A stretch of 64,000 nt of DNA from Planctomycetota bacterium (lineage in GTDB: Bacteria > Planctomycetota > OFTM77): assembly GCA_029260795.1 (NCBI GenBank), contig JAJDCO010000105.1:88165-152164 (forward strand), given 5' to 3'. The notes under the pieces were generated by a model that worked only from the letters and a program-made list of their open reading frames with translations, had not been told where the DNA came from and did not search any database. A program made the position numbers and the translations under genes. This document shows, piece after piece, positions 19,101 to 27,236 of this stretch; the stretch's first letter is position 1, and every line of letters begins with the position of its first letter.

Positions 19101-20480
19101 GTCGAGGTCGATCCCGAGCTGGACGCTCCAGCGGCGGATTTGCTCCGCGTCGGGCTCGGGTGCTGCCCAAAGGAAGAGAAAGCCGCCATCGAGTCGAGCC
19201 GCAGGAATGAAAGTGGCCTGAAGGCGTCCCTGGTCCAGCTCGGGAGGTGCCGGGGCACTCGAGCGGCGGCGACGTGTCGGGCCAACGGTTCGGCCGCGGC
19301 GTTGTTCGGTCCCCCGTTCTCGAGTCGTGGAGCGCGTGCGCCGCGGGCCAGGACTCGCTCCTCGGCGGCGGCGCTGAGGATTGGGGCTAGCCTCACCCGC
19401 TGGCTCCGACGACTGCCGGCTGCTCGAAGGTCGACCCTCCTCGCGCTGCCCGGATGTTCGACTGCGTCCGTCGTTTCGTCGATTCGGCTCGTCGCCTCCG
19501 CGACTTCGGCCACGATCACCGGGAGCGCGATCCGTGCCGCTTCCCCGCTCTCGATCCTCGCGAGTTCGCTCGTTGCCGCCGCGTCCTCGCTCGCCCCCGC
19601 TTCGGGGCCGAGCCCGATCATCGCGCCCGCGCTCGCTCCCTGCTCCCGCACGAACATCGCTTCTTCGCTGGCCGCCATCGCGTCCGCGCTCGTTGCCGCT
19701 GCGTGCGCGCGTGTCGCCGCCGCGTCCGCGCTCGTTGCCGCTGCGTGCGCGCGTGTCGCCCTCACGTCCGCGCTCGTTGCCGCCGCGTCCACGCGTGTCG
19801 CCATCGCGTCCACGCGTGTCGCCATCGCGTCCGCGTTCATTGCCGCTGCGACCGCGATCTCGGTCATCGCGTCCGCGCTCGTTGTTGCTGCGTGCACGCG
19901 TGTCGCCATCGCGACCGCGTTCATTGCCGCTGCGACCGCGATCTCGGTCATCGCGTCCGCGCTCGTTGTTGCTGCGTGCACGCGAGTCGCCATCGCGTCC
20001 GCGTTCGTTGCCGCTGCGTCCGCGATCTCGGTCGTTACCCGTTCGCGAGCGATCTCGGTTGTCGCTCGTGTTGCCGCCGCGTCCGGGATCTCGGTCGTCG
20101 CGACGACGCTCGTCGCCACCTCGTCCTTGGCGTTGCCCACCGCTTCGTGGACCGCGCGAATCCGGAGCCCGACGTCCGTCTCGGCGTGTCTCCGCGGGCT
20201 CCTTCGCCTCGCCTCGCCGGTCCGGGCGCTCGTTCTTCGAGTCCCGTTGGTCGCCCGAGCCGCGAGGCTCGTTGCCGCGAGGCTCGTTGCGAGAGTCGGC
20301 CGCGAAGGAGTCGTCCGCAGACGGAGGGCGTGACGGACGACGTCGGCGAGGAGGTCCCTGACTCGAGCCGCGCCCAGAAGGGCTGGAACCGGACGGGTTC
20401 GACGACTCGGACGACGAAGATCGCTCCGATTCGGGTCGGGACCGCGGCGAGGAACGTTGCCGCTCGGGACGTTCGCTCAA
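16176..20480 (-). CDS. SNF2-family ATPase with long RG-rich disordered N-terminus
   Basis: 1434 residues. Residues 1 to ~400 are low-complexity Arg/Gly/Asp/Ser/Asn sequence, with repeated GNERGRDGD and RDDRDRGRS blocks. From about 410 there is a bacterial SNF2 N-terminal region, then the superfamily 2 ATPase: Walker A DDMGLGKT, DEAQNIKN, LTGTPIENRLSELWSI, HGGVPPLQRDQM, GGTGLNLTRA and QATDRSFRIGQ. Such ATPases translocate on duplex DNA. The helicase part is a normal length for bacterial Snf2 proteins; the extension is unusual. Its codons are strongly repetitive at DNA level (see the repeat entry). Co-transcribed with the SWIM protein downstream. Target process (chromatin-like remodelling, RNA polymerase recycling or repair) is unknown. 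Confidence 0.88.
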   Translation of the reverse strand: MSERPERQRSSPRSRPESERSSSSESSNPSGSSPSGRGSSQGPPRRRRPSRPPSADDSFAADSRNEPRGNEPRGSGDQRDSKNERPDRRGEAKEPAETRRDGRRAPDSRGPRSGGQRQGRGGDERRRDDRDPGRGGNTSDNRDRSRTGNDRDRGRSGNERGRDGDSRARSNNERGRDDRDRGRSGNERGRDGDTRARSNNERGRDDRDRGRSGNERGRDGDTRGRDGDTRGRGGNERGREGDTRARSGNERGRGGDTRARSGNERGRDGGQRRSDVRAGAGSERGRDDRARPRSGGERGRGGNERTREDRERGSGTDRAPGDRGRSRGGDEPNRRNDGRSRTSGQREEGRPSSSRQSSEPAGEASPNPQRRRRGASPGPRRTRSTTRERGTEQRRGRTVGPTRRRRSSAPAPPELDQGRLQATFIPAARLDGGFLFLWAAPEPDAEQIRRWSVQLGIDLDQLDRTRRILALPAPQIPEPDTERPLRPFRIEGWQLSLAEAFRALPSLDRASFSREVGDSVRAWISAIKLALELIARHQFLPRVRINAAGNEVRSAWAASLTETADSLRFLRLSQILPPAAYSLPRNAAAVKQRQNRGRPARTLWEAEGLLRAFLDASVSTMVREAMPPALVEALRQQERAKEWELRWLEALVRENAGPVTSGDEARRISDMMKTWVGPALGRMAGESSHQVGLRLDMPESDEEDAWRIHFVFQAADDPDMVIPAETVWSVRGTTLRHEGRVIASPQEEMLRGLGRASRIFPPIEKSLRDAHPTEVVVSSKQVWKLISEASPLLKAAGISVLVPAELEADGQCRLRLRLRLGAPLEGDESEFSMDGQVPYRWEAALGDQPISQKQFVEVASLKNPLVFWNDRWVLVDPKEVEAMAALFRKRATEGFLSGREALTAALLGLSGLAPGGLKIEVFPEGQFARVVARLKGEGFDEVEVPESFEGELRPYQERGLHWLAGMAGLGLGACLADDMGLGKTIQIIALLLLNQETSPQHGRPTLLICPTSVVGNWEREIAKFGPSLRVVRHHGSDRVKTAPTLLKKLKPHTIALTTYSLARRDVKVLRQIQWGIIILDEAQNIKNAASQQAQAVRSFPGGPRLALTGTPIENRLSELWSILDFTNAGLLGPIEKFQREFALPIERYHDQQAAKRLQRLTGPFLLRRLKTDPKVISDLPEKQETTVFCSFTREQATLYQTVLDESMASIEGSLGIERQGRVLALITRLKQICNHPAHYAGDGSPLRGRSGKLARLSEMIDEVVAEGDHALVFTQYREMGTLLVRHLEKRFGQEVPFLHGGVPPLQRDQMVLRFQEDSDAPQIFLLSLKAGGTGLNLTRANHVFHFDRWWNPAVEDQATDRSFRIGQKRLVQVHKLVTLGTLEEKIDHMLIQKRALAESVVGTGENWITELNDGELRELFSLSKDAAVEEMEET
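19660..20085. repeat. In-frame tandem DNA repeats inside the SNF2 gene
   Basis: Short related units of 18-36 bases are repeated through this stretch. Within it, two nearly identical 84-base copies lie back to back at 19836-19919 and 19920-20003. All units are multiples of three and encode RG-rich peptide blocks, so slippage would lengthen or shorten the disordered tail without breaking the gene. They are not CRISPR repeats: no spacers of constant length exist. Confidence 0.8.
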
Positions 20481-21091
20481 TTCCTACTCCGATTTACCTT
20501 GGGGTCGTGCAGCTCGCGAGACGAGTCCTCACGCGGAGGCCAGAGCGATCGCCCCTTCGACGGTCGCTGGGCTGCCGTTTGCCCGGAATGCCCCTCGGGG
20601 GGCCAGGTGATGACACCGCGTGTCTTGGCCGCGCGGCTCGTTCACCGTCCCAGGACTCTGCCGAAGCTGCTCTCAGGTCTGTCCCACTCACTCATTGTCG
20701 GCGCTGTGGACCGGTGCCGGTGGGGGGCGGTTGGAGTACGATACCGTCTCCTTGCCCTCACGGGCTCTCCCCAGGCCCGACGGCCGAGCTCTCGGGGTGG
20801 CGTTGTCACAGAGGCGAGACCGATGGCGGATATCCGATCCGCAACCGATCGCTTTCTCCCGTCGCATCCGAGACGCGTTTCGGGGGTCAGGTGAGCTGCG
20901 CGAGCTTCACGACCCGATCTCCGAAGTGGCCGCGAAGCTTGCCGCGGCCGGGCATCCCTGAAGCGCCCTTCCCTCTTACCTCATTTTGCCGGACGATTGC
21001 AAGCGTCGAGTGTCGTTCCGGTCGAGGGCACCTCTCGTTCGGTGTTATCGGCCGAGCCAGCGATCGAGCCGAAGCGCCTTCTCGAATTCGT
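20481..21091. other. Gene-free stretch upstream of the SNF2 gene
   Basis: No convincing gene. Several short open frames exist; the best is a plus-strand frame ending at 20961 whose last ~50 codons look mildly protein-like, but it has no supported start and no recognised family. The SNF2 promoter should lie at the left end; I see no clear -35/-10 pair. Confidence 0.4.
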
Positions 21092-22294
21092 TCAGCGCAG
21101 TCTCCAAAGCGCCGGCCGACGAGGTCCCAGAGGGGGCGACACGCTGTCGAGTGTCGGCAACGGGATGAGCGTCACGTCGCGGCCGACACCATCACCGAGG
21201 ACGACCTCGAACACATCACGGCCCGTTTCGTTACCCGCACGGAGCTGCACGTCATAGGTCCCGTCGCCGTTGTCGGTGAATCCGAGGATCGTCGTCGAGC
21301 CGGCGCTCTGCTCGGCGTGTCTCACCTCGACGTTGAGCCCGCCGAATCCCAACGGCCGATCGAGATGGTCCCGCGTCTCGAGGTGGAGCGTCGTCTCGCT
21401 CACGCCGTCCGCCGGCAGTGAGGACACGTCGAATCCTCGCCGAGTCTTCACGTGGTCGGGTCGTCCGAAGAGCTCCAGGCGCCAATCCTCGAAGCGCTTG
21501 CGCATCTGCCGGATCGGATCCGGGCGTGAGTCCGCTTGGAAAGGGAAGTTCAGGTTCAGGTAGTAGTCACCCCGCGCACATCCGCCGCCAGGTCCACATC
21601 GGCCATCGCGATCGCCGAGGCGTGTCAGGACGAAGAAGGCAATATGGGCCGATTTCGCGAACGAATCGGGGGGCGAGCCGCAGTCGTCCGCTCCGGGGAG
21701 ATCGCAGGAGCATCGCCCATCTCCGCCCATCTCCATCGCCATTTCCATCGCCGCCATGACTTTCTCGGCCAGGTCGCCGTCCGTTCCGACCAAGACCTCT
21801 TCTGCTTTCAAGACCACGGGTGGCCCCGTGATCACGTTGCCCTGAATCGCGTAGCTGAGATCGCCGACCTCACCCCGCACGCCGCCGGCCCAGGAACCGG
21901 CACTCTCGCCGGTGAACGTTCCGGGCAGGTTCGAGCCGTCGACGATGCCGTACTGTCGCTGACGATGCTGACCATCGAGCTGCTCGAGTAGCTCGAGGAT
22001 CATCTCGGGCGGCGTGCCCGCCAAGAGCTCGGCATGGATGATCTGACGATTCTCGGCACCGATGTCGATGGCCGACTGAGCCGCTGCGCCGCCGATGCCC
22101 ACGATCACGACCGGAAGCACGTTTTCGAGGTCGATGGTGTTGAGGCAGGTCGCCGATGCGACGGCGACCTCACGTGTTCGTCGGTTGAAGACGACGATCG
22201 ACCACGTCGCGCGAGCCTGCTGGGCGAGCAGCGTCGTGGCGAGCGCGACGAGAATCGGAGTGAGGTACCGAGGGCGAGCAGGGATACGAGTCAT
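21092..22294 (-). CDS. Secreted DUF1028 (Ntn-hydrolase-like) protein
   Basis: A 400-residue protein with signal peptide (to about residue 29, QQARA), then a DUF1028 domain beginning TWSIVVFNRRTREVAVASAT and running to about 270. DUF1028 proteins have an Ntn-hydrolase fold; their substrate is not settled. After the domain come a Cys-rich insert (CSCDLPGADDCG and GRCGPGGGCARGD) and a C-terminal beta-rich segment (VSETTLHLETRD and FTDNGDGTYDVQL) resembling invasin/filamin-type Ig domains. The ATG at 22294 gives a good signal peptide although no strong ribosome site precedes it. It lies between the SNF2 operon and greA on the same strand. Confidence 0.8.
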   Translation of the reverse strand: MTRIPARPRYLTPILVALATTLLAQQARATWSIVVFNRRTREVAVASATCLNTIDLENVLPVVIVGIGGAAAQSAIDIGAENRQIIHAELLAGTPPEMILELLEQLDGQHRQRQYGIVDGSNLPGTFTGESAGSWAGGVRGEVGDLSYAIQGNVITGPPVVLKAEEVLVGTDGDLAEKVMAAMEMAMEMGGDGRCSCDLPGADDCGSPPDSFAKSAHIAFFVLTRLGDRDGRCGPGGGCARGDYYLNLNFPFQADSRPDPIRQMRKRFEDWRLELFGRPDHVKTRRGFDVSSLPADGVSETTLHLETRDHLDRPLGFGGLNVEVRHAEQSAGSTTILGFTDNGDGTYDVQLRAGNETGRDVFEVVLGDGVGRDVTLIPLPTLDSVSPPLGPRRPALWRLR

Positions 22295-22410
22295 GGCGAC
22301 GAGCTTTCGGAGGGCTTCGGAGAAGGGACAAGAGAGGTCTCGAGAGTCGAGACGTTCCGATGCCCGAATCTAGCCGAAGCTCCGAGAGCTGTCAGTGACT
22401 TCGCCGTGTC

Positions 22411-24579
22411 TCAGATGATCCGCTCGATGCTCAAGATGGTCACGGTCATGGTCTCACCCGGCAGCTCGAGCTGCACGGTCTCACCGACCGCATGTGAGAG
22501 CAGGCCCAGCGCGATGGGCGAGCGATACGAGACCACGGTCTTTCCGTCGGCGTCCCAGGGGCCGAGAATCGAGAAGGTGCGATGCTCGCCGCCCTCGACC
22601 TCGAGCTCGACCTTCACGCCGGGGGCGACCTTGCCTTCGGGAAGCTCTTCACCCTCGATCGTTCGGGCTTTCTCGAGCTCGGCCTGGATCTGCGTCGCCT
22701 TCTCGGTGAGGAGCTTCTGCTCGTGAATCGCCGACTCCCACTCGGAGTTCTCGCTCAGGTCACCGAAGGAAGCGGCCTCGCCGATGGCGCGGCTGTTCGC
22801 GGGGATCTTATCTTCGATCAAGTTCCGCAGGTCTTCGCGTCGCTTCTCGATACCGCGCTGGGTCGAGATGATGAAGTCGCCTTCCCAGAAGGGCGTGTCG
22901 TCCTTCTTGCCGAAGAGACTCGGATGGTGCTCTCGGGCGGCGATGAGGAGCGCTTCCGAGATCTCGACGGGGAAGTCGGGTGTCGTCTCGGCAATCTTGA
23001 TGAGCGAGGAGGATGCTTCTGACGAGGTCACGCTGACGAGATTGTTGATGAGCTTGCCGCTCTGGGCCGTGAGAAGCTGGATCAGTCGCTTGACGAGTCG
23101 AGGTCGCTCCGGCACGTCGCGGCGCTTCGAGTTGAGGACGGAGGCCAGTGAGACGAGGCCCTGCAAGATCTCGGAGCCGGTGAGACCGTGCTCACCAAGA
23201 TGGCCACCGGCCCACAGGTGACCGAGGTAGACGAGGGGCGCCGGCGAGCGGGAAGGTCGCTTGACGAGCTCGGCGAAGAGGGGGGCGAGACGGTTCGATT
23301 GGCTCTCGGCCGCGAGCATGCTGGCGGCTCCTTCGAGGATGGTCGCAGGGAGGTTGGCGAAGTCCACGACGAGAGTATCGGCCCACTCGTCTGGCATGGC
23401 CTTCCGAAGGACCTCGAGCGCGGCGGTCCGACTCTCGGGGTTCTCCAAGCTATCGAAGAGCTCGATGATCGCCTCGTCGCGGACGGCGGTCTCGACCACG
23501 TGGGCCGAGGAAGGCTCTGGAGTACGACCGTGCTCCTCGATCAGGAGAAGGCCTTCGAGGACGGCGGTCTTCTGTCCTTCGTCCTCGATGTAGCCTTCAC
23601 ACTGCCTTCCGATGATGTCGAGCAGAGGGGCCAGGTCATCACCCTGAAGGCCGGTCTTGATGTATCGCCGAGTGTACTCGACGGCCTGGGCGAGGTTCTC
23701 GGCGCGGAAGAGCGTCTGCTGTGCTTCCTCGGCCAGAGTAATGGGTCGCTCGCGCAGGTTGAAGATCGGCCGGGTCGCCGAGCCTTCGACGGCCAGGTAA
23801 GGGTCCTTGACCGAAGCGGCCTTGGCCTTCTTCCACCAGCCCGCCCACTCCTTGATGGGGACGATGGTGCCGTTGAGGGTCTCCTTCACCTGAGGGGCGG
23901 TCGCGCGCCCTCGGAAGAGCTGGGCGACCTTGCGGAGGACCAGGGGATGATTCTCCCGGGCAAACTGCTGGGCGCCCTCGAGATCGCGAATTCGCATGGC
24001 GCGCAGGTCGTCGCGAGCGAGGGGCTGGAGCACCTCCTCGGCGGTCTCGAGCGGGAATTCGGTCTTGGGTCCGCCCTCGAAGGCGACCAGGATCTCTTCC
24101 TCGACCTTGTTGAAGGACTCGACCAGGGCGACCGTGCCGCGGTTGCGGTGGTAGATCACCTCGCCGGGGCAGAACCCCCGCAGGAGCGTCCAATGCTCGA
24201 GGGCCTCTCTCAGGCGAGTCTCGCCGCTGAGGCCGGATCGTTCGAGATAGTGCGGGTACCAGGGCTCGGTGCCGTAGGCCTTCTCGAGCACGCGGAGTAG
24301 CTCAGGTCGAAGGCCGGCATCGTCGTTGCCGAGCTCGACGAGCACCTTGAGCGCCTCGAACTGGTCCTCGAAGCGATCGCCCTTTTCGAGAGCGGCCGCG
24401 AGCACTTTGAGGAGGTCGCATGCTGGGCCTCGTCGGCCCGCTTCGGTGAGCGCTTCGATCGCCTCCAGATAAGGGGCGAGCTCACCGGGCGACTCCATTC
24501 GTTCGAGCCAGATGGATTCGAGCTGATCGGTATCACCAGATCGAGCCATCTCCAGCAGCGAATCGGCGGGAGCATTCAC
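22411..24579 (-). CDS. greA: Giant GreA/GreB-family transcript cleavage factor
   Basis: 722 residues against ~160 for usual GreA. The C-terminal ~150 residues hold the coiled-coil tip GDLSENSEWESA, whose acidic residues activate RNA cleavage in the RNA polymerase channel, and the FKBP-like GreA C-domain (VSYRSPIALGLLSHAVGETV). The first ~560 residues are helical, with TPR/HEAT-like character. Chlamydial GreA proteins are known to be of this large size with a helical N-terminal part, so the architecture fits a PVC-type lineage. Start is a GTG at 24579. Role: rescue of backtracked polymerase, with an unknown added function for the N-terminal part. Confidence 0.85.
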   Translation of the reverse strand: MNAPADSLLEMARSGDTDQLESIWLERMESPGELAPYLEAIEALTEAGRRGPACDLLKVLAAALEKGDRFEDQFEALKVLVELGNDDAGLRPELLRVLEKAYGTEPWYPHYLERSGLSGETRLREALEHWTLLRGFCPGEVIYHRNRGTVALVESFNKVEEEILVAFEGGPKTEFPLETAEEVLQPLARDDLRAMRIRDLEGAQQFARENHPLVLRKVAQLFRGRATAPQVKETLNGTIVPIKEWAGWWKKAKAASVKDPYLAVEGSATRPIFNLRERPITLAEEAQQTLFRAENLAQAVEYTRRYIKTGLQGDDLAPLLDIIGRQCEGYIEDEGQKTAVLEGLLLIEEHGRTPEPSSAHVVETAVRDEAIIELFDSLENPESRTAALEVLRKAMPDEWADTLVVDFANLPATILEGAASMLAAESQSNRLAPLFAELVKRPSRSPAPLVYLGHLWAGGHLGEHGLTGSEILQGLVSLASVLNSKRRDVPERPRLVKRLIQLLTAQSGKLINNLVSVTSSEASSSLIKIAETTPDFPVEISEALLIAAREHHPSLFGKKDDTPFWEGDFIISTQRGIEKRREDLRNLIEDKIPANSRAIGEAASFGDLSENSEWESAIHEQKLLTEKATQIQAELEKARTIEGEELPEGKVAPGVKVELEVEGGEHRTFSILGPWDADGKTVVSYRSPIALGLLSHAVGETVQLELPGETMTVTILSIERII

Positions 24580-24755
24580 GGGCGTGTCGCGATCCTTCCT
24601 GAATGGTCGAGAGGGCAGAGGCTCGCAGGGAGCCCGGGCACAGCGAGCGCGACATTATGCCAGACGGGATAGGAGGGTGCGAGGGAAAGGGTGGGGAGTC
24701 GGGAGGAGTGGGCAGCGGGCCGGTAGCCGGGAGGTCCGGCCCGCGTCCGAGGAGC

Positions 24756-25739
24756 TCATCGTAAGGCGTCGAGAATGCCCGGAACGTCGTTGTCGGCGTC
24801 ACTCTCATGCAGCAGGTGCCCGGTGCTGATGCCGGACAGCGACTGCCGGAAAGCGGCCAAGAAGGGCGGATCCTCGATGCGAGGGCCGTTGCCGACGACG
24901 TCGATGGCTCGGTCACCATCGATTCGAACCCAGCCGCTGGTCTGGGCGAGCCCATTGTCTCGTGGGTCGACATTGGTGGTCAGCAGGAAGGAGTTCGTGA
25001 AGACCTGATCGATGTTGTCGACAGAGACGGCGATCCAGCAGCGGAAGACGTAGGTCGCGGAGAACTCGACCTCGTTGTCGTTGAAGACCTCGAAGTCGAC
25101 CCGGGTTTGATAATCACTATCTCCCACCAGCGAGACGAGGATGAGATCGGCCTCGGTGGGGCCGATGCCGAGGAAGCTCGAGATCGCGATGGTGTCGGGA
25201 ACGGCTTCATACTCGGTACCGTCGAGGGCGAGGCGACCGTCGAGGTCGAGGTCGGAGGCGTCACCTTCCGGGCTGAGCGACTTGTAGGCGATCGCGTCGA
25301 AGCCGTAGAGCCAGTTGCCCGAGCCATCGGCGACGATCTCGTCTCCGATCAGCCAGTTGAATGCGATGGGCTCCCGGGTCACCGGGCTGAGAGCGATGCA
25401 GTACAGGAACCCGATCTCGCTATTCGGGTTGTGGGCCGAGGCGACGATCGAGAAGGTGTCGTTCGGCGTCAAGCGCTCGTAGCGGTTGAACTCGGTCCAA
25501 TAGTCCCCGTCGATGTAGATGAAGTGCACATCGACGACGCCATTGAGATTCGTGTTCTGGTTGAACGAAGGATCGTCCTTGGTGTTGGTGATGCTGAGGA
25601 GCGTCCCCGAGCTCGGGTTCGAGTCGTAGATCGGGTAGATCAGGAGGCTCCCAGGGGAGCGTCCTTCTGCGGCCGAGGTCGGCACACAGATCGTCAGGAA
25701 TCCGCAGACGCCGAGAATCACACTGATCAAGCGGGACAT
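24756..25739 (-). CDS. Secreted protein, three-paralog family (copy A)
   Basis: 327 residues with a signal peptide (cleavage near TSAAEG). Shared features of the family: G-S-L/V-LI(Y/F)P-x-YDS near residue 30, (S/T)ITNTK-x-D, NGVVDVHFIYIDGD, FNRYERLTPNDTF, FLYCIALSP, GDEIVADG and a C-terminal HLLHESD. The protein looks beta-rich, without lipobox, membrane anchor or catalytic motif. It is divergent from copy B. I do not recognise a named family. Surface or secreted binding function is only a guess. The ATG has GGGAG upstream. Confidence 0.75.
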   Translation of the reverse strand: MSRLISVILGVCGFLTICVPTSAAEGRSPGSLLIYPIYDSNPSSGTLLSITNTKDDPSFNQNTNLNGVVDVHFIYIDGDYWTEFNRYERLTPNDTFSIVASAHNPNSEIGFLYCIALSPVTREPIAFNWLIGDEIVADGSGNWLYGFDAIAYKSLSPEGDASDLDLDGRLALDGTEYEAVPDTIAISSFLGIGPTEADLILVSLVGDSDYQTRVDFEVFNDNEVEFSATYVFRCWIAVSVDNIDQVFTNSFLLTTNVDPRDNGLAQTSGWVRIDGDRAIDVVGNGPRIEDPPFLAAFRQSLSGISTGHLLHESDADNDVPGILDALR

Positions 25740-26150
25740 CTCTACTCTCCCGAGTTCATCGAGGCGACCCCGTCCGACGTCCGGGGGATCGCTGGCCCAT
25801 CCCTCCTTCTTTCGGCCGTGCTCGATGCCGGGAATGAGGAGAATTCGGTTTCGGGGGAGGCGCGGTCGTCGGCGGTCGCCATGACGAATCGGGACGACGA
25901 TTCGTCGAGATTCTCGAACGGGCCGGCCCTCCGGGGCCGGTGGCGATCTCGGGTGGCAGGAAGCATTCCCTGAATCGCGGAGGCCCCGCTGGAAGGGGGG
26001 AATGTGTCGCCTGGGGAGGTGGGAGAGGTCGTGGAGGACGTTGTGGTGTCGGGTTTGCGTTCGGGGGCGGCAGCCCAGGGAGCGGTTTCTGTCGTTTCCG
26101 TGGGTGAGAAACGGTTGTGCAACGTTTTTCGATTGAAGGGAAAATACAGT
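25740..26150. other. Divergent intergenic region between paralogs A and B
   Basis: No gene supported. It must contain promoters for both divergent paralogs. Copy B has GAAGGG ten bases before its ATG. A plus-strand open frame starts at 26004 but runs in phase into copy B and only extends it upstream of the signal peptide, so I reject that start. Confidence 0.4.
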
Positions 26151-27137
26151 ATGACGCGTCTCATCAAGGCCTGCCTCCTAGCCTCGGCTCTTCTCGTCAC
26201 GGTTGCACCGTTGGCGTCGGCCGATGGCCGGTTGGGCGGGAGTGTGCTCATCTACCCGGTATATGATTCCGATTCGGGTAGCGGCACTGTTCTCAGCATT
26301 ACCAACACCAAGAACGACCCCTCGTACAATCCGAACACGAATCTGAATGGCGTCGTCGATGTGCACTTTATCTACATCGACGGGGACTATTGGACCGAGT
26401 TCAACCGCTACGAGCGCCTGACGCCGAACGACACGTTCACGTCACTCGCCTCGGTGCACAATCCCAACAGCGAAGTCGGCTTTCTGTACTGCATCGCCCT
26501 CAGCCCCATCACACTGGCGCCGATGTCGCACAACTACCTGATCGGTGACGAGATCGTCGCCGATGGTGGTGGAAACTGGCTGGTCGGGTTTGATGCGCTC
26601 GCCTATCGTTCCCTGGAGGCCGAAGGCCAGCCGGGTGATACGGATGGCGATGACCTCATCGATCTCGATGGCGTCGAGTACGAGGCGATCCCCGATGAGC
26701 TGTTCATCTCGAGCTTCATTGGCGACACCGGCAGCATCGTGCCGAGCCTCATCCTCATCGCGCTGCTTCCGTCCAGTGACTTTCGTACCGGCGTCGACTT
26801 CACCGTCTACAACGACAATGAGGTCTCCTTCTCGGCGACCTACGACTTCCGTTGCTGGGCGTGGGTCGATCTCGCTGACATCGATTCCGTATTCACCGAC
26901 GCCTTCCTCGCCGGAACACCGGTCGACCCGCGACCGAACGGCCTGTTACCGGCCACCGGATGGGCTCGCCTCGATGCCGATGACGCAGTCGATGTCGTCG
27001 GTAATGAGCCGAAGATTAATGAGCCTCCGATCGTCGGTGCAATGATGAATGCAGCGGGATCCTTCTCGGCGGGACATCTGCTTCATGAGAGTGACGACGC
27101 CAATAGCCTCGGCGGCGTTCTCGATACGCTCAACTGA
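26151..27137 (+). CDS. Secreted protein, three-paralog family (copy B)
   Basis: 328 residues. Signal peptide MTRLIKACLLASALLVTVA to about residue 24, then GGSVLIYPVYDSDSGSGTV. The block from ITNTK to FLYCIALSP is close to identical with copy A. The middle third (linker DTDGDDLIDLDGVEYEAIPDE) and the C-terminus (GHLLHESDD) differ more. The linker has a DxDGDxxxD pattern that could bind calcium. It is convergent with copy C across a strong hairpin. Function unknown. Confidence 0.75.
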   Translation: MTRLIKACLLASALLVTVAPLASADGRLGGSVLIYPVYDSDSGSGTVLSITNTKNDPSYNPNTNLNGVVDVHFIYIDGDYWTEFNRYERLTPNDTFTSLASVHNPNSEVGFLYCIALSPITLAPMSHNYLIGDEIVADGGGNWLVGFDALAYRSLEAEGQPGDTDGDDLIDLDGVEYEAIPDELFISSFIGDTGSIVPSLILIALLPSSDFRTGVDFTVYNDNEVSFSATYDFRCWAWVDLADIDSVFTDAFLAGTPVDPRPNGLLPATGWARLDADDAVDVVGNEPKINEPPIVGAMMNAAGSFSAGHLLHESDDANSLGGVLDTLN

Positions 27138-27144
27138 GCCTCCT

Positions 27145-27182
27145 CAAGAGGGAGCCGGCCTTTTCGGGCCGGCTCCCTCTTG
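27145..27182. terminator. Perfect 16-bp hairpin between convergent paralogs B and C
   Basis: Arms at 27145-27160 and 27167-27182 are perfectly complementary around a six-base loop. It starts eight bases after the copy B stop and ends 54 bases before the copy C stop. There is no long T tract. A direct TTGAACC repeat follows at about 27180-27200. Position between convergent genes supports a bidirectional terminator. Confidence 0.8.
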
Positions 27183-27236
27183 AACCTTGAACCTTGAACG
27201 TCGAACGGAAGCTCGAGCTCCGCTCAATGCTCATCG

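Noticed and set aside
19677..20085. Direct repeats that resemble a CRISPR array
   Set aside because: No unique spacers; all units are multiples of three and encode the RG-rich tail; no cas genes.
18870..20333. Ala/Val-rich plus-strand frame of 487 codons
   Set aside because: Antisense reading of the RG-repeat DNA of the SNF2 gene; repetitive and without start support.
20620..20961. Open frame with a mildly protein-like end
   Set aside because: No ribosome site, no family similarity and an implausible first half; left as unassigned.
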